DNA of 64,000 nt from the NCBI GenBank assembly GCA_035192965.1, contig CP136571.1, positions 640,501-704,500 on the forward strand. Reading direction: 5' to 3'. This document shows, one piece after another, positions 60,294 through 64,000 of the stretch. Under the pieces are notes generated by a model, which was not told where the DNA came from, searched no databases, and saw only the letters and a program-made list of their open reading frames with translations. Position numbers and translations under genes: made by a program. Each line of letters begins with the position of its first letter. The stretch's first letter is position 1. The DNA is from Fuscovulum sp. Its GTDB lineage: Bacteria; Pseudomonadota; Alphaproteobacteria; Rhodobacterales; Rhodobacteraceae.

Positions 60294-62237
60294 ATGGTCG
60301 GACGGACGGGCGCAGGGATTGGGGCAAAGGCTCGGGCACGGGCTGGGGCGCGGACGCAGGTGCATCAGGGCGCGATGCGATGGGTCGGGGCCGGCTTTGC
60401 CGTGCTGGCGCTGGCCGGATGGGCGGTTGCGGCCCGCGCGCAGGACGGTGTCATCGTCAGCCACGCCATCACCACTTTTGGCGACCCGCCGAAATACCCC
60501 GCCGATTTCCCGCATCTGGATTACGTGAACCCCGACGCGCCCAAGGGCGGCGAGATTTCGATCTGGACGGCGGGCGGCTATGATTCGCTTAACCCCTATT
60601 CGGTAAAGGGCCGCGCGGCGGCGCTGTCTTCGGCCCCTTATGAGGCAATTCTGACCGGCACCTCGGATGAGATCGGCACTGTCTACTGCCTGCTGTGCGA
60701 GACCATGGAATATCCGGAAGATCGCTCTTGGGTCATCTTCAACCTGCGTCCGGATGTGACCTTTTCCGATGGCACGCCGATGACAGCGGAAGACGTGGTG
60801 TTTTCCTACAACCTGTTCCTGACCAAGGGGCTGACTGATTTCCGCACCATCTTTGGCCAGCAGGTCGAAAGCGCCGAGGTGCTGGGGCCGAACAAGGTGA
60901 AGTTCACCTTCAAGCCCGACATTCCCACCCGCGACCTGCCCGCATCGGTGGGCGGCCTGCCGATCATGTCAAAGGCGCACTATGAGGCGAACAACCTGAA
61001 CATGGAAGAAAGCAGCCTGACGCCCTTCTTGGGGACCGGGCAATATGTGCTGGACCGGATGGATGTGGGCAAGAACATCGTCTGGAAGCGCAACCCGGAC
61101 TATTGGGGCAATGACCTGCCCATCAATCGCGGGCGCGGGAATTTCGACACGATCCGCATCGAATATTACGGCGACTATCAGGCCGCGTTCGAGGGGTTCA
61201 AGGCGGGCAACTATACCTTCCGCAACGAGGCATCTTCGATCACATGGGCCACGGGTTACGATTTCCCGGCCATTGCGGATGGTGCGGTGAAGAAGGTGGA
61301 ATTGCCGTCAGGGGCCAAGGCCAGCGGTCAGGCGTTCCTGTTCAATTTGCGGCGCGAAAAGTTCCAGGATCCCCGCGTGCGCGAGGCGATCGGGTTGATG
61401 TTCAATTTCGAATGGTCGAATTCGACGCTGTTCTATGGGCTTTATGACCGCATCCATTCGGTTTGGGAGAACACCGAGCTTGCCGCGACGGGGGTGCCGA
61501 CGCCGGAAGAGGTGGCGATCCTTCAGCCGCTGGTGGATGAGGGACTGCTTCCGGCAAGCATTCTGACGGATGAGCCGGTGATGGCGCCGGCATCAGGGGA
61601 CCGGCAGCTGGACCGGGGAAATGTGCGCAAGGCATCTGCCCTGCTGGATGAGGGGGGTTGGACTGTGGGCGATGACGGGCTGCGCCGCAACGCGGCGGGC
61701 GAGGTGCTGACGGTTGAATTCCTGAACGATAGCCCGAGCTTTGACCGGGTGTTCAACCCCTATGTCGAAAACCTGAAGGCCATCGGGATCGATGCCAAGA
61801 TGACATCCATCGACAATGCGCAGATGGAATCGCGGACGCGCCCGCCGCAGTATGATTTCGACATCATCACCGGCAATGCGCGGTCTGATTACATCTCGGG
61901 CGCTGAATTGAAGCAGTATTACGGGTCGGAAACGGCAGATGTGTCTTCGTTCAACCAGATGGGGCTGAAATCGCCGGCTGTGGACCGGTTGGTGGATGTG
62001 GTCATGGCGGCGGAGTCGAATGACAGCCTGCGCGTCGCGACCAAGGCGCTGGACCGGGTGTTGCGCGCCGAACGGTTCTGGGTGCCGCAGTGGTACAAAT
62101 CCACCCACACCCTTGCCTATTACGACATCTTCGAACATCCCGAGAACCTGCCCCCTTATGCCTTGGGCGAGCTTGATTTCTGGTGGTACAACGCCGACAA
62201 GGCCGAGGCGTTGCGGGCATCCGGCGCGTTGAAGTGA
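60294..62237 (+). CDS. Oligopeptide ABC transporter substrate-binding protein (YejA-like)
   Basis: Family 5 extracellular solute-binding protein, about 647 residues with this start. Export signal with hydrophobic core near residues 29-46 ending AARA. Typical ISHAITTFGDPPKYPADFPHLDYVNPDAPKGG opening of YejA-type proteins is present as several parts, with VTFSDGTPMTAEDVVFSY later. Start is uncertain: ATG 60294 has AGGGGAG at good spacing, but ATG 60375 gives a normal-length signal peptide. Yej transporters import peptides and microcin C. Two permease genes follow. Confidence 0.88.
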   Translation: MVGRTGAGIGAKARARAGARTQVHQGAMRWVGAGFAVLALAGWAVAARAQDGVIVSHAITTFGDPPKYPADFPHLDYVNPDAPKGGEISIWTAGGYDSLNPYSVKGRAAALSSAPYEAILTGTSDEIGTVYCLLCETMEYPEDRSWVIFNLRPDVTFSDGTPMTAEDVVFSYNLFLTKGLTDFRTIFGQQVESAEVLGPNKVKFTFKPDIPTRDLPASVGGLPIMSKAHYEANNLNMEESSLTPFLGTGQYVLDRMDVGKNIVWKRNPDYWGNDLPINRGRGNFDTIRIEYYGDYQAAFEGFKAGNYTFRNEASSITWATGYDFPAIADGAVKKVELPSGAKASGQAFLFNLRREKFQDPRVREAIGLMFNFEWSNSTLFYGLYDRIHSVWENTELAATGVPTPEEVAILQPLVDEGLLPASILTDEPVMAPASGDRQLDRGNVRKASALLDEGGWTVGDDGLRRNAAGEVLTVEFLNDSPSFDRVFNPYVENLKAIGIDAKMTSIDNAQMESRTRPPQYDFDIITGNARSDYISGAELKQYYGSETADVSSFNQMGLKSPAVDRLVDVVMAAESNDSLRVATKALDRVLRAERFWVPQWYKSTHTLAYYDIFEHPENLPPYALGELDFWWYNADKAEALRASGALK

Positions 62238-62286
62238 CGGGTGACGTGACGGTGAGCATCGCGGTGACGAAAGGCGGGCAGCGCTG

Positions 62287-63435
62287 ATGGGCGCCTATAT
62301 CCTGAGGCGACTTCTGCTGATCATCCCGACGCTGATCGGGATCATGGTCATCAACTTTTCCCTGACGCAATTCGTGCCGGGGGGGCCGATTGAACAGGTC
62401 GCCGCCCGGCTGGAAGGCGATGGCGACGCGCTGGAAAGCGTGTCGGGCGGCGGTGATGCCGGGGTCGATCAGGGGCGCGACGATGGCTATATCGGCGCGC
62501 GGGGCCTGCCGCCCGAGTTTCTGGCGGCGCTGGAGGTGCAGTTCGGCTTTGCCCGCATCGTGTGCGATGACGGGTTCACGGGCGAGCCATCGGTGACCGC
62601 CCCGGAATGCCGCAAGGAAGTGATCCCCACCACCGAACGGTTCTTCATCATGATGTGGAACTATATGCGGTTCGACTTTGGCGAGAGCTATTTCCGGTCT
62701 ATCGAGGTGGTCGATCTGGTGCTGGAAAAGATGCCGGTTTCCATCACGCTGGGCCTGTGGTCCACGCTTATCGCCTATCTGATTTCCATTCCGCTGGGCA
62801 TCCGCAAGGCGGTGCGCGATGGCACGCCCTTTGACACATGGACCAGCGGCGCGATCATCGTGGGCTATGCCATTCCCGGTTTCCTGTTCGCCATCCTGCT
62901 GTTGGTGCTGTTTGCGGGGGGATCGTATTACAAGATCTTTCCCTTGCGCGGGCTGACGAGTGACAATTTCGAACAGTTGAGCCTGTTCGGGAAGGCGCTG
63001 GATTATCTGTGGCACATCACCCTGCCGGTGATCGCGTCAACGATTTCCAGCTTTGCCACACTGACGCTGCTGACGAAGAACAGCTTTCTGGACGAGATCA
63101 AGAAGCAATACGTGATGACCGCCCGCGCCAAGGGGTTGAAGGAAAGCCGCGTTCTGTACGGCCATGTGTTCCGCAATGCGATGCTGATCGTGATCGCGGG
63201 CTTTCCGGCGCTGTTCGTGTCTGTCTTCTTTGGTGGCAGCCTGATCATCGAGACGATCTTTTCGCTGGATGGTCTGGGGCAGCTTGGGTTCCGCGCGGCG
63301 GTGGAACGGGATTATCCGGTGATCTTCGGCACGCTGTTCTTTTTCGGGCTGATCGGGTTGGTGATGGGGATCATTTCAGACCTGATGTATGTCTGGATCG
63401 ACCCGCGCATCGACTTTGGCACGCGGAGGACATGA
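62287..63435 (+). CDS. Oligopeptide ABC transporter permease (YejB-like)
   Basis: 382-residue inner-membrane permease with six or more segments. [19 protein letters not shown] start; a long periplasmic loop after TM1 with [17 protein letters not shown], as in YejB, and the EAA-type cytoplasmic loop [18 protein letters not shown]. Overlaps the next gene start. Confidence 0.93.
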   Translation: MGAYILRRLLLIIPTLIGIMVINFSLTQFVPGGPIEQVAARLEGDGDALESVSGGGDAGVDQGRDDGYIGARGLPPEFLAALEVQFGFARIVCDDGFTGEPSVTAPECRKEVIPTTERFFIMMWNYMRFDFGESYFRSIEVVDLVLEKMPVSITLGLWSTLIAYLISIPLGIRKAVRDGTPFDTWTSGAIIVGYAIPGFLFAILLLVLFAGGSYYKIFPLRGLTSDNFEQLSLFGKALDYLWHITLPVIASTISSFATLTLLTKNSFLDEIKKQYVMTARAKGLKESRVLYGHVFRNAMLIVIAGFPALFVSVFFGGSLIIETIFSLDGLGQLGFRAAVERDYPVIFGTLFFFGLIGLVMGIISDLMYVWIDPRIDFGTRRT

Positions 63436-64000
63436 TGGCCGCCATGTTCTTGAAGCTGTCCCCGCTGAACCAGCGTCGCTGGCGCAACTTTACGGCCAAC
63501 CGCCGGGCGTTCTGGTCGCTTTGGATTTTCCTTGTGCTCTATGGCATCACGCTATGCGCCGAGGTGATCGCCAATGACCGCCCGCTGTTGGTAAGTTACC
63601 GGGGCGAGTTGCATACGCCGTTCTTGAAGTTCTATCCCGAAACCGCCTTTGGCGGGGATTTCCGGACCGAGGCGAAATATACCGATATCGAGGTGAAATG
63701 CCTGATCCAGTCGGGCGGAAGTCTGGATTGTTGGGATGATCCGGAAGGCGTGATCGCGCAGGTGGAAGATGGCAGCCGCGCGGCAGCGGACCCGGAGTTC
63801 GTACAGGGCTGGATCGTCTGGCCGCCGATCCCCTATAGCTATAACACGATCAACGATCTGGAAGGGTCGGCCCCTTCGGCCCCGGATGCCAACCACTGGC
63901 TGGGCACCGATGACACGGCGCGGGATGTGCTGGCGCGGGTGATCTATGGCTTCCGGCTTTCGGTGAGTTTCGCGCTGATCGTGACGCTGATCACATCGGT
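63435..64000 (+). CDS. Oligopeptide ABC transporter permease (YejE-like), N-terminal part
   Basis: Second permease of the Yej-type transporter, running off the window. About 188 codons visible: SPLNQRRWRNFTANRRAFWSL, TM1, a periplasmic loop with RPLLVSYRGELHTPFLKFYPE and WVPPIPYSY-like WIVWPPIPYSYNT, then LGTDDTARDVLARVIYGFRLSVSF into the core. ATG at 63435 has GGAGG five bases before and overlaps the yejB stop. Confidence 0.92.
   Translation, partial: MAAMFLKLSPLNQRRWRNFTANRRAFWSLWIFLVLYGITLCAEVIANDRPLLVSYRGELHTPFLKFYPETAFGGDFRTEAKYTDIEVKCLIQSGGSLDCWDDPEGVIAQVEDGSRAAADPEFVQGWIVWPPIPYSYNTINDLEGSAPSAPDANHWLGTDDTARDVLARVIYGFRLSVSFALIVTLITS

Overview
This 64 kb window is GC-rich bacterial chromosome and looks like ordinary core genome of a member of the Rhodobacteraceae (Alphaproteobacteria). 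The lineage is inferred from gene content: a TrcR/DUF1013 cell-cycle regulator, a proteobacterial aa3 oxidase subunit IV peptide, COQ9, a DUF4175 (TIGR02302) protein, an ETF-quinone oxidoreductase, a phaA-phaB pair, a membrane-anchored c-type cytochrome, and an RTX protein with a Hint domain of the kind common in this family. I see no CRISPR array, prophage, insertion sequence or tRNA gene. One stable RNA is present, the small SRP RNA.

Layout. 0-2.2 kb: ftsX (cut by the window edge) and ftsE, divergent from a zinc-ribbon membrane protein. 2.2-10.1 kb: lysA with a DUF4175 protein, a quinone oxidoreductase, the argH operon with three tiny lipoproteins and a DUF2834 protein, and a TlpA-like thioredoxin. 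10.2-14.9 kb: tag, a degenerate EAL protein, phaA-phaB and a DMT exporter. 14.9-28.2 kb: housekeeping genes (a TrmN6-like methyltransferase, polyprenyl synthase, ispE, a TPR protein, ETF-QO, greA, tsaC, an acyl-CoA dehydrogenase coupled to an MBL hydrolase). 28.2-35.1 kb: oxidase subunit IV, a lipoprotein, azlC-azlD, mobA-mobB-GNAT, mscL, and ald with its divergent Lrp regulator. 35.4-42.8 kb: rpsU, COQ9, a PIG3-type oxidoreductase, a host-attachment protein, RNase T2, TrcR, and the dnaX-(membrane protein)-ybaB-recR operon. 42.9-49.4 kb: a DctB/DctD-type two-component system followed by a complete tripartite tricarboxylate transporter (tctC-tctB-tctA). 49.5-53.7 kb: a 1408-residue RTX/Hint secreted protein. 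54.3-64 kb: SRP RNA, a HAD phosphatase, a CpdB-like phosphoesterase, nudC, SRPBCC, pheA, cytochrome c, and the start of a Yej-type oligopeptide ABC transporter.

Genes that work together: lysA/argH serve amino-acid synthesis. phaA/phaB make (R)-3-hydroxybutyryl-CoA for polyhydroxybutyrate. mobA/mobB convert molybdopterin cofactor to its guanine dinucleotide form. The ald-Lrp pair is a classic autoregulated alanine catabolic unit. The DctBD-TctCBA block is probably a sensed carboxylate uptake system.

The most unusual items are non-coding: a 43-nt double palindrome present twice about 10 kb apart, and a compact array of four small hairpins after the Lrp gene. Protein-level oddities are the EAL protein lacking catalytic residues, the MobB fusion, three consecutive mini-lipoproteins, and a 220-residue internal duplication in the RTX/Hint protein. 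I did not find a clearly new multi-gene system.
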